The notes below the pieces were generated by a model, which saw only the letters and a program-made list of their open reading frames with translations, was not told the origin of the DNA and did not search any database. From Hirudinaria manillensis (Eukaryota; Annelida; Clitellata; Hirudinida; Hirudinidae), in NCBI GenBank assembly GCA_034509925.1, contig CM067536.1, positions 8,412,501 to 8,476,500 of the forward strand: a DNA stretch of 64,000 nt, read 5' to 3'. Shown here one piece after another: positions 11,564 to 21,828 of this stretch; the stretch's first letter is position 1; each line of letters starts with the position of its first letter. The translations under genes and the position numbers were made by a program.

Positions 11564-13159
11564 TCAAATGATGCTGGCTTTCTTCATCTGGACTAGGCCG
11601 AGGATGGCGGCCAGGAAGCAGAAGATGGCGCCGACCGCGGCAAAGGCGTAGGACCAGTGTAAGGAGCGTACGTCTCTCTTGCTCCCGAAGATTCCGAGAC
11701 CGATGACTATGCAGAGGACTGGAAAAATAGCAAACGACCAGAGCTTAGAGTAGAATGTTGTTACAATTTATGAATAAATAATAAGTATTACTAAGTAGAC
11801 TGACTAAGCAGTACCTACTTAATGTTATAAGCAATTATCATTAAGCTGGTATTAAATAATGGGTGCACTTATCATTAATAGACCTATTGTAGATGGCTCT
11901 GTTGATTATCAAATCTTAAAAGCAATCTCAGATCGGGAGATTCCCTCCTGTCAAATCTCGCTGCAAAACGTATTTTCGACGAATCCAATTGCGTCGTTCG
12001 GCTCACCTGCCAAGAACGAGAACACGGCAAAGAGTTTGAGAAGCAAGGACTTGCTGATGGACACGTTGTGGACGAACATGTAGAGGAAGATGAACAAGAA
12101 GGCCAGCAATAGGAAGATCAGACCGAGGCAGCACATGGCCCGAGTGGCTTGGAACCAATCTGAAATCATTCGACCTTCTAATTAAGCGAACAAATGACAG
12201 AAAATAAATTGCAGGAATGGCATGTTTCTCTTTCGTGGAATTTTGTGGATCCTTGTTGAACTGAATCAAGGAAATAACTAATTTACATTATCTGTGCATA
12301 ACAATTAAGACCTCTGCTACTGAATGATTCCCTTTAGCATCAACCATCAATCAGCATAGAAAGATGATTTGGCCTGGCAAAATAATGGCAGCAGCTTCCC
12401 AAGGTAATATGACTTAATAATCGAAAATTGGAATGAATAGTAACAACAATAATAGTGATGGTAATGGTAATGATTATAACCAGATAGTGAGTTTTCAGAA
12501 AATACTAATAATATCCAGTTTTAATTCTTTCATTTGTTCACTTGTTGCTTTTCTGTTGTAACTCAACAGAGTACAGATCTAGATTGTGAGAAACCTTAGG
12601 CAATTACAGACTGGCATCCATTGGTTGTCAAATGTTGCAGCACAATTAAAGATAATTTGAAGCAGCTTCCATGGATAGGGGATATGACTGATGGATATCC
12701 TCCATCCCTGGGAAGCTGCATTGAATATGCCTGGCAGCTTGCCAATTAATAATAGCATAACAAAATGTTATCATTACAGACTAATATTAAATACATGAGT
12801 TTAAATGTATTTTCAATAACAATGCTCTAGGTGACATGGAGCATTCCTAACCATAATTCTGGTATGGATGTAGTATTACTTTACTAATATTAAGAACACT
12901 AACCTTATTTACATGAATTTATATGTGTTTTTCAATAACAATACAATGTTCTGGTTGACATGAAGCCTTCCTAACCATAATTATGAAACGGATGATTCTC
13001 GGGGCCTGAACATACGGACCACAGTCCGATCCAGCTACCCCAATGTTCCCAGCCAGTTGTTGAAAAGCCCACGATATAGAAGACCATGCCCAAAAGGGTG
13101 CTCCAAAAGATACCACCGGAGAGTCCCTGGACATTTATCTGATGAGTCTGAACAGGCAT
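11564..13159 (-). CDS. Claudin/PMP22-superfamily four-pass membrane protein, paralogue A
   Basis: Three coding exons: 13159-12976, 12159-12007 and 11718-11564 (492 bp, 163 residues). Both introns are phase 1 with GT-AG ends. Four hydrophobic segments lie at about 16-34, 70-91, 100-123 and 134-156. The first extracellular loop has W37, then G45-L46-W47 and C50, matching the W-GLW-C signature of claudins. The second loop cysteine of classical claudins is missing: the next Cys (71, 72) are at the edge of TM2. The C-terminus KKASII ends in Ser-Ile-Ile, compatible with a class I PDZ ligand. Claudin relatives act in epithelial barriers or as membrane regulators; which applies here is unknown. An acceptor-like CAG sits about 15 bp before the ATG, suggesting a 5' noncoding exon further right. 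It is the tandem paralogue of the gene at 15.3-17.1 kb, about 75% identical by eye. Confidence 0.85.
12662..12719. repeat. Near-perfect 24-bp hairpin in intron 1 of claudin-like gene A
   Basis: Arms 12662-12685 and 12695-12719 pair along about 24 positions, with two mismatches, one bulge and a GU pair, around a 9-nt loop. The left arm sequence (GCAGCTTCC...) recurs in part at about 12391. It could be a foldback/MITE remnant or a small-RNA-type hairpin. I have no expression evidence. Confidence 0.55.
12793..12992. repeat. Diverged tandem duplication spanning the exon 1 donor of claudin-like gene A
   Basis: The segment about 12914-12992 contains the last bases of coding exon 1 and its splice donor. 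A diverged copy lies at about 12797-12868: both share a TTTTCAATAACAAT block, a GACATG block and a TTCCTAACCATAATT block in the same order. The left copy is intronic and carries a decoy donor. Confidence 0.6.
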
Positions 13160-14794
13160 GATGATTAGAATTCCTGACAGAGGTATAAAATATATCGAAT
13201 TTTATCTAATAAGCTTGGAATAAATTTATTTAACGATACGACTTAAATAACGTCTAACGCTCACACAACGGTCGTGTGACTGCTGCCGTCTATATTTGCA
13301 ATTAGCGGCCTTATCTTAACCTCTCGACAACGTGGTCTAAAAGAATAGGAGCCACCGACGCAACTTTCTATGGACTCAATCATATGAAAGAATGCCATGG
13401 CGTTTTGAATGTCGAGACATTTTCAACAACGCTTCGTAATTTAAATTTAAAAGAAGAGCAAAACAAACAAAGTACATGTACGGTCCTGTGGAAGTCTATG
13501 CACTCGACGTTACGATGGAAATTTTTATACACGCAAGAGTCACAAATCACTTGACTTTTCGTCGATCGTTTTTAATAAAAAAACTTACGAACAAAAGCGG
13601 GATTTCTCACCTCAGAAGATCAAAGTTTCAACAAAACGACGTTAAAAATAAAACAAAAAGAATTGCAACCAACAAGCGACCACAAAAAGCACCTACTCCA
13701 CGTTTCCGACGCGGCGGGAAAAATCGACTTTTCAGGCAGGCGTATCCGTTGTTGTTTCAACGTTATAAGGACTGAGGCTTAGCTGCAGTTACGAGCTGCT
13801 AGACTAGGAAAGCCATTTTTTGGCTGCTAGCAAACATCATTGGAGGTTATAAAGGAATGTTGTGCGTGGTTGGAAAAAGGTGTTTTCCTTTGGGACTAGG
13901 GCCTGAGGGAGCCTGGTGGAGTGAGGTAGGTGGGGGTGGATTTGGATTCAGGATAATTCTACTCCCGTTTCTGAGTCTCGCTCTCTTCTACTCTTCCTCT
14001 CTCTCTCTCTTTTTAATATGATTGATGTTGTAAAGGCGTTTCTGATTATCATTTTTGCCTCTAGACTTTTTTTTAGTTTCTCATTCTTATTATTATTATT
14101 TTTATTTATTATTGACATGAGCATGCTTTATCTTTAACTAGTACAGCACCTTCTCCGCTTCAACTTACTATCTCTATCCGCATTTTTTCTCGGTGCACTT
14201 AAATACCTCATCGCAAAAGACGTAGGTTGTACCAAAGCAACTTTAATTGGATGATGCTTATGAATTGGACGATGATTATCTTGAGTCAGAGGTCATAGGT
14301 CATCGTTGGGAAAGAAAGAGGTCAGGGAGTGAGACAAGGTTGCATGCAGTGAACGAGAAAGCAAAAGAAATAAGCCTGCTCCAGTTTCAGATGTTTTTTC
14401 TGCCTGTCGGATATAAATAAACAAGCTACCTGGAACGGAAGGTTTGCTCTATTTCCGAGCAACGGCACAAAAATTGAAGCTTTTAAATTATTTTAAATAA
14501 ATTCAGTTTTGAAATATTATACGACAGCAGGGGTCAGACTCAGTTGTCATCTCTTATCTATAACGCGCTGCTGGCGAAACCTTAACGATGTGAGATATTT
14601 TTTGAGAGGAGCGAGCATCTGTTCACTTTTGTACACCAAAACTTCTGTTCGTCTCTGTTTGCCTACGATTGTTGATGACTAATAAAACCACCCCTCAGCT
14701 CTGAATAACTGGATATTTTCCCAGACTAAGCCCCAAATTTTTCCGCCTCAGAAGGTTTATTGAGAACTACAATTTGTAGAACGCACAACGTGAA

Positions 14795-14870
14795 GTGGCG
14801 GATCAAGTACAGGAATGACGAGCAAAAGATCAAGTCAGAAGCACATTTGCAAACAGTAGAAGGCCCCCAA
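14795..14870 (-). pseudogene. Possible decayed copy of the claudin-like middle exon (relic 1)
   Basis: The minus strand reads NWGPSTVCKCASDLIF followed by SFLYLIRHF. The middle exon of the intact genes reads DWFQATQAMCSIGLIF and, after a short hydrophobic stretch, IFLYMFVHN. By-eye similarity keeps W, T, C and LIF, plus the FLY-x-x-x-H block, with about seven residues deleted between them. The match is short and was not tested statistically. Confidence 0.25.
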
Positions 14871-15049
14871 TTGAAGGAAATTTTTTTCATATCCGATGAA
14901 CTTGCCAGATCATTTGGTAGAAAATAAAGCATCATCATCATAATCCTCTTCTATAAAAAGTACTAAGACTTTAAGGAAAATATATTTTTGTAAATTCAAC
15001 CAGACACGAACTAGCACCATTTAATTCACAAAGTCAGGGCATAAAAATT

Positions 15050-15135
15050 GCCCATTCCTTCGAGAAGTGTCCCATCAAATAGAGGAAAGAGAGGCCTATT
15101 CTATCATCAAATGCAAATGTCAAGGCAGTGAAGCA
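15050..15135 (-). pseudogene. Possible decayed copy of the claudin-like middle exon (relic 2)
   Basis: The minus strand reads RIGLSFLYLMGHFSK. The intact middle exon has SIGL, then IFLYMFVHNVS. Only the IGL and FLYxxxxH elements are shared, so this is weaker than relic 1. The two relics resemble each other at the DNA level over about 20 bp. Confidence 0.2.
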
Positions 15136-15321
15136 ACATCGAGAAATTAGTGAGCATTTCAAGACACGGTTACAAGACTTCACTCCAAAAAACATGCTGT
15201 TTTGACTCAAACCTTCGACTCCCAGCAAAAATAACAAAAATTTCTCAAAATAAAATTAATGAAAATAAAAAATAAACTTAAAAAATAGCACGCTTTTAGC
15301 TCGATCGACTCGCATCCACGT

Positions 15322-17054
15322 TTAGATGATGCTTGCTTTCTTCATCTGGACCAGTCCCAGAATGGCTGCAAAGAAGCAGAAAATGGCTCCGATTGCAGCA
15401 AAGGCGTACGACCAGTGGAGATTGCGTCCGTCTCTCTTGTTTCCGAAGATACTGAGACCAATGATTATGGAGAGAACTGGATAAAAATGAAAAATGACCT
15501 CACTTAGAGTAATACATAACCGTAATTTATGATTAAAAATCAAATATTACACGGGAGACGAAACAATATAAAAGGAGATATCCTTTTTAACAACCACTGT
15601 CACCATGGCGACGAGTATATAAAGTATAATGCCATAAGGGTGAACCTCAGAGTCACTTAGACATCAAGAGCAATGCAATGCAGTCAATTCCAATTCATTC
15701 CAGGCACCACTTTCTGCCAGTTTGCTCACCTGCCAAGAACGAGAAGAAGGCAAAGAGCTTGAGAAGCAAGGACTTGCTGATGGACACGTTGTGGACGAAC
15801 ATGTAGAGGAAGATGAACATGAAGGCCAGCAGTAGGAAGATCAGACCAATGCTGCACATGGCCTGAGTGGCTTGGAACCAATCTGGGAATGGAAATAATA
15901 ATAATATTATTATTAATAATAACAATAATAGTTTAATGACTAGTAATCTCTAGGTGACCTATGGCTTTATGTTCCACTTTCACAATATTGGCAAGGATTA
16001 TTGCATTAATTTTATTCATAGCAATTATAAATATTTATTTTATGAAAAGGTATTATACTTTATATACTTTCACCATATTCCTATTATTATTTAAAGAACC
16101 AATTTGATCAGTTATAATCAATTCAAATGTTTATCTATGAGCGTATTAATGACCCACGTGTAGCTTCAGGCAGACATTAACATATACCAAAGCTATCATC
16201 AGGTCAGGAGCCATGTCTGTTTACCCAGCTAAATTGCTTCAATCTAACAAATATGGCCAAGAGAGGCTTTACTTATCAGGATGCCTTTTTTTTTTTAGAT
16301 TTTACCATAAAAGATATATTTATAATTGATTATTACATTATATTATATAATTACATTATATTTATAATTGATTATATTATAATTAAATCTTTAACCACTT
16401 AATGACATGATTGAGGCACTAAGAAGACGTAGGTTAGACAAAGGCTGGCAATTATTTTAGCACGTTTGACGTCAATATGAATAATTAGAAATGTTTCCTA
16501 CTTCTTCCTGGTAGGAAATAGAATCACTCAAAGAGCAATAGCGGTACCCTCTTTATTTTTATCAGATGATTTATTCTATAACTTACTTGAAGAAAATGCC
16601 ACTAATACATATATAATCCATAAGTATTATTATTATTATTATTACTATCATTATTATTGTCGTTGCTGTTGTCTCAATCATAATTATTTATAATTTGGCA
16701 GACATTTTTTTTTTAATTTGGTCCATTTTTATAAGCAGTTTGGCCATTCGCTTTGGAAATGCACATATAATGACAACATAAAAATTGTTATAAATCTGTT
16801 TAAATTTACACTTATTAACAAGATTGTTTCCTTAAAATGGGCAAAAAAAACGTGGCCCCCACTAAACCTTGATTCCAGTAGGGGTGGTTGTGACTGCCGG
16901 CAGTGCACATGGACCACAGGCCCAGCCACCTGCTCGAATACTCCCAACCGGTGGTTGAGAAGCCCACCACATAGAAGATCACGGCCAGGAGAGTGCTCCA
17001 GAAGATGCCACCTGAGAGACCCTGGACGTTGATCTGGTGCGTTTGGATGGGCAT
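15322..17054 (-). CDS. Claudin/PMP22-superfamily four-pass membrane protein, paralogue B
   Basis: Three coding exons: 17054-16868, 15882-15730 and 15476-15322 (495 bp, 164 residues). Both introns are phase 1, at the same positions as in paralogue A. Transmembrane segments lie at about 16-34, 71-92, 101-124 and 135-157. Loop 1 has W37, G45-L46-W47 and C50. As in A, the second claudin loop cysteine is absent and the C-terminus is KKASII. TM2, the cytoplasmic NVSISKSLLLKLF stretch and TM4 are almost identical to A, while loop 1 differs most (residues 38-61). Conserved membrane core with a diverged extracellular loop is what would be expected of paralogues with different partners. Gene B lies upstream of A in the direction of transcription; an acceptor-like site before the ATG suggests a separate 5' UTR exon. 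Confidence 0.87.
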
Positions 17055-18679
17055 GTTACTAGGGATTCCTGGAATGAATGGATGGACGGATGTATGGAAG
17101 GAAGGATAGATGGATGGATAGGTACATGTAAGGAAAGTAAGGATTGATGGTTGGACGACTAGAATGATGAATGGGGTGACTGAAGGTTCAGATACGAATC
17201 ATTGAGTTCACTTAACGAGAACATTAACAACCAAAAAGGCGTGACACACATTCAAACGAGTCAATTATTATTCAAATGAGTCTTAAGACATTATTCATTT
17301 ACAAACAAATTTGCAAACGCGCCATATCTGGAGCTGATCTCATTTGGATTCATCTGTTCTCTGAGATTGAGCCAACAAGTTGTGTGGAGACAAGAAGAAG
17401 CATGGATATTAAGGAGTATTTGCCAAAGTATTTCTTTGCCTTTGCGTTAGCTCAGCCTCCTAAAAATTTCACAACTCCTCAGATTAAGACGTGCCTTTCT
17501 TTTGAATGCAACAAATTGAATGCATTCCTAAGCACTTGGTCCACAAAGACCATCTTTAAGAATAGCCAAAGCATCTTCCTCTCAAACGTTGCTTCTTGTT
17601 GTTGTTGTTGTTGGGAGAGATGTTGCAGTGGAGAAAATAGAGAGAGAGAGAGAGAGAGAGAGTTAGCAGAGTGATCTAGAGAAAGTCAGAGAAAATGCAG
17701 TGCATGTAAATAATATAAATATGCAGTACTTAATTAATATGCAATAGAGGATTTTATCTTAAGAAAAAATTCCAAGAAGATATGCAAAAGTGTAGGGCCA
17801 TTTTCCCAGGGACAATGAGGTAAAACGTTGATCATTAATTGACATTAATTAATTATTCCAATTAATCGGGTCAAAGTTCAAGTGACTGGCAGGTCACGTG
17901 TAAAGCAACTGTTATAATTATAATGACTTGTCGTTACTAGTGCAAAGATTTTATAAAATGATAATAAATGCATTTTATTTTTAATATAATTTTTTAAGAC
18001 AAAGTTTTTGGTAATGTCCGCTGACGTCATCATCGACATCTGACAACGGCGACGACAACGTCATCATTCTTCCGTCATGCATGCTGATCGTCATCATCAT
18101 CATCACCACCATCATCATCATCATCATTAACATCGAATATCTATCATCATCAGCACCATCGTTGTTATTATATTATTATCAAGGAAATATCATTCAATAT
18201 CTAGAATTATATCATCATAATCATCATCATCACCATCATCGTCGTCGTCATCACCCACCTCGGACTCAAAGGGAAAGACCAGAGAAAGAGGACGTTGAAC
18301 ACACACAAAAAATGGCGCTAAACTGAGCTAAAAGAGCTTAGAACTGACTGAAAGCCAAATCCAACTCTTTATAGCGACCACTGTGCAGGCTCTAAGCTAT
18401 GGATACGCACGGCTAACATTATCATACTATGGCTAATAATCATCATCATTATCATAATCATCATCATCATCATCATGGCGATGGTTACTGATGATTTTAC
18501 CACCAACGCATCGTATCATCATCTTTAATACTAATGTCGTTGTTGCTACAACCGCCATCATCGTCGTCGTCGTCGTCGTCGTCGTCCAGCCGCTTGTTCC
18601 ATCGCCATATAAGGAGTGGGCGGAGCCGAGGTGGAGGCAAGCTATTTTCAGCAGTGGAAATTTTCTGACGTGTTTCCTT

Positions 18680-18805
18680 CGGATGAGTGGATGGGTGGTT
18701 AAAAGAATGGAGGGGGTAGTGGGTGGATTGGTGGGTGAATGGGTGGGCCGATGGGTGGTTGAAAGAATGGGTTGGGTGGGTGGGTTATGGGTGAATGGGT
18801 AGAAT
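18680..18805. repeat. GGTGGGTGAATGG-type degenerate minisatellite
   Basis: GT/GA-rich units of 4 to 12 bp (GGTGGGT, GAATGGGT, TGGTTGAAAGAATGG) repeat loosely over about 125 bp. Confidence 0.75.
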
Positions 18806-19087
18806 GATATGTTGACATATGAACTTTGGAATCATCATAATAACGGATATTATCGTGATAAATCATAACTCCCGATATTATGATCATGATGATGATCATA
18901 TATCATCACTATGATCATCATCATCGTCGTAGTCGTCGTCATCATCCGCTGAAAGATTCCAGTTTATATAGCGCCACGTATTTTTAACTTCAATCACGAC
19001 CTTGACATCCGGGCCTTTCCTGAAGCGATGACTAATCGGGCACTGCTCATGCGTTGTGCTCCAATCGTCTGCTCTTTCGCGCCAATA

Positions 19088-19135
<48 letters not shown>

Positions 19136-19152
19136 CATCATTCTTATTCTTC

Positions 19153-19185
<33 letters not shown>

Positions 19186-19584
19186 TGTTTTATTTTTAAT
19201 AATAAAATATGCGTGATTTGAGATTAATTTAAACCCGTTCTTAGTTTTGTTTTCTTTTGCTACGATCAATCAATTATGATAATAGTGTAAATAATAAATT
19301 ATTATTATTATTATTGTCATTATTATTATTATTAATATTATTAATAGCTGTGGTTATTAATTATAAGTTTAATTATTTACTCAACAACAATAACTTATTG
19401 TCACAATTCATATTAATAATTGATTACTAATTGCCCACTACGTTTTCCTGGATCATGGAAAACATACAGTCTTTGTGTTGAGGCATTCCGGGGAGAGATC
19501 GTGACGGAGTGGGAGGGGAGAGACGTGACGTGACGTCAGAGTCAATGGAAGTAGTTGTAAAGAAGATGATGGCGACGACGGCGA

Positions 19585-19675
19585 TGAATGAATGGATGGA
19601 TGGATGGATGGACGGATGGATGGATGAATGGACGAATGGATGGACGAACGGATGGATGGATGGATGGATGGATGA
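19585..19675. repeat. (GGAT)n tetranucleotide array
   Basis: GGAT/GAAT/GGAC array of about 90 bp, the same motif family as the arrays near 3.4 kb. Confidence 0.9.
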
Positions 19676-19991
19676 TGACAAAGAGTTGTTGTTTCCAGTT
19701 CAGCCAATAGGATGTCACCAGCGGAGTAACGTTCCCTGTTTACGGATACCTAACGTAACAGTCGACGGTCATCGTCATCGTCATCCTCCTCTTCCTCGTC
19801 GTCGTCGTCGTCGTCCTCATCGCTATTTTCATCGTTATCATGACCGTCTTTAATTGAATCGCAGCTTGAAAACGATTTTTTAGCACATAAAATCAATTCT
19901 GAGTAGTTAAAAATATGTCCTAATAATAATAGTAATAATAACAACAATAATAATAATATTAATGACGGTGATGATGATGTTATGAATATGA

Positions 19992-19993
<2 letters not shown>

Positions 19994-20090
<97 letters not shown>
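19994..20090. repeat. (ATT)n array, left arm of an inverted pair
   Basis: Almost perfect ATT repeat of about 97 bp with one ACT interruption. Its reverse complement, an AAT array, follows at 20283-20402. Confidence 0.93.
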
Positions 20091-20282
20091 CATCATCACA
20101 ATTAATAGCGATTATATGAAAATTATTTTAAAAAAAAACAACAAATATTTGAAAATAGGACCAAAAAAAAAGGCCTGTTATGAAGCATTTAATGAAAATA
20201 TTTTCATTTCCAGACCTCGTTGAGTCTGAGGAGAGATGCTGAGGTTCATGAAGAGAGGGTAAGTAAACGGCGGAGTAATAAC

Positions 20283-20341
<59 letters not shown>

Positions 20342-20402
20342 TAGTAATAATGATAATGATAATGATAATAACAATGATAATAATAATGATAATAATAATA
20401 AA
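20283..20402. repeat. (AAT)n array, right arm of an inverted pair
   Basis: AAT repeat, perfect to about 20339 and then interrupted by GAT units. It is opposed to the ATT array about 190 bp to the left. The Asn-run and Tyr-run frames over it are artefacts. Confidence 0.93.
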
Positions 20403-21828
20403 TAGTTATAAACCCTAAGAGAATTAAAATCATATTATTTTATTAAATTTTTTTAATTGTTTTTAATAATTATATTTCTAGTTAATCATAATAATAATAA
20501 TGATGAAAATAATAATAATAATAATCACTATGTCATAATAATAATAATAATAATTATTATTATTATTGTGATAAGAATAATTTTATTATTTTTAGATGTA
20601 TTTGCTGTCAAAACATGGCTGTTGGTCCGACATCGTCGGCACTTATTTTGACAGAGTTGTCCATGTTATTCCGCGATTAATAATTAATTTTCGATTATTA
20701 TAAATATAATTTATTATAATTGTTTGCACATTTGGACGAGGAACATGAGGAGGAAGAAGAGGAGGAGGAGGAGGAGGAGGAGATGGTATGTGTGTGGTCC
20801 GTGATTTAGGACCACCTCTTAAGAAGCTTTAACTATTTTTGTTTTTTATAATTTCGTATTTTATTATCATTTTTACCATTATTTAGAAAAACAAATATAT
20901 ATATATATAATATAATTTATAATAATAATGTATAATGTAAATATAGAAGTTTGTAATCTAATTATAATTCCAATTATAAATAATTATCTCTGCTGGTAAT
21001 TATATTAACATTATAATAATCACGGACTTCTTGTAGGCGTAATTTCCCTATGACCTTACATAGTCTTTATTTTATGAACTATCTCTCGAGTTTTCCTAAT
21101 ATTCCTGATTGGGGTGTCGGTGGATGTCGTTGTCGTCGTTGCTGCTGCTGTGGTTGGTGTCGTCGTTGCTACTGCTGCTGCTACTACTGCTGTTGCTGTT
21201 GTCGTCGTCGTTGTTGTTGTTGCGCACTAATTACTGAATATTCGTGATTCATGCCTGGTAGTTGGTAGACTCCATTTGTTTAGAGTCTTAAAATTCCAAG
21301 TTCTTGCAATTCCAAGTTTCTTTAGACATTTTTAACCAATGCATGACTTATGGATTGTTTTTGTATTTGTTTGTTTGTTTTTAAAGGAATTCATTTTGTA
21401 TTTTACGTGGAAAATGAGTTTCATCGTCGAACATAAATGTGATCCATCTTCATTACCATCCTCGTCGTCATCGTCATCATTGTCATCGTCAGCTGCTGGA
21501 GTAGCTGAAACTGTATTAAATCTATCACGGTACTTTATTATTTGCCAAAAGTAATCATATGAGTTGTTGGATCATCATTGCAGTGCCATCACATGATGGA
21601 ACCACGTGATTTCTGCGATTAGTCGGTGACGACGACGACGACGATGATGATGATGATGATGATGATGGTTATGATATCGAAGATTTATGTTTCAATGATA
21701 TTGTTATCTTTCTGCTGTGGATTACAAAACCACTTTGTAAATAATAGGTTGCTGCCGTAAGTGTTCCACGTGGCGGTAAAAGCGATGACGACGACGACGA
21801 CGACGAAGCAACCAATAGCAGGCGCTCA

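Larger units (their letters stand above)
13160..15321. other. Intergenic between the two claudin-like genes
   Basis: AT-rich sequence with a CT-rich stretch (about 13976-14012). The plus-strand frame at 13476-13775 (99 codons, basic) has no recognisable domain and is not called. Two short stretches resemble decayed claudin exons and are listed separately. Confidence 0.6.
17055..21828. other. Gene-free, microsatellite-rich intergenic region
   Basis: No gene is supported. Seen here: GGAT patches (17080-17130); TTG (17599-17613) and AG (17638-17662) runs; CAT/ATC runs (18085-18130, 18215-18260, 18435-18480); a CGT run (18557-18588); a GGTGGGTGAATGG-type run (18680-18805); ATT arrays (19090-19135, 19155-19185, 19295-19335, 19994-20090); a GGAT array (19585-19675); a CGT/ATC run (19765-19830); an AAT array (20283-20402); a GAG run (20738-20782); TGC/GTC runs (21123-21225); and ACG/ATG runs (21627-21668, 21784-21808). 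The plus frame at 17276-17674 ends in repeat-coded Cys and Arg-Glu runs and has no known domain. Confidence 0.75.

Noticed and set aside
13476-13775. Plus-strand 99-codon frame upstream of claudin-like gene A
   Set aside because: It is basic and AT-driven with no domain. A similar-looking frame upstream of gene B (17276-17674) is unrelated in sequence, so the parallel is coincidence.
19750-20651. Poly-Asn, poly-Tyr and poly-Asp frames on both strands
   Set aside because: They are translations of AAT/ATT and GAT/ATC arrays.
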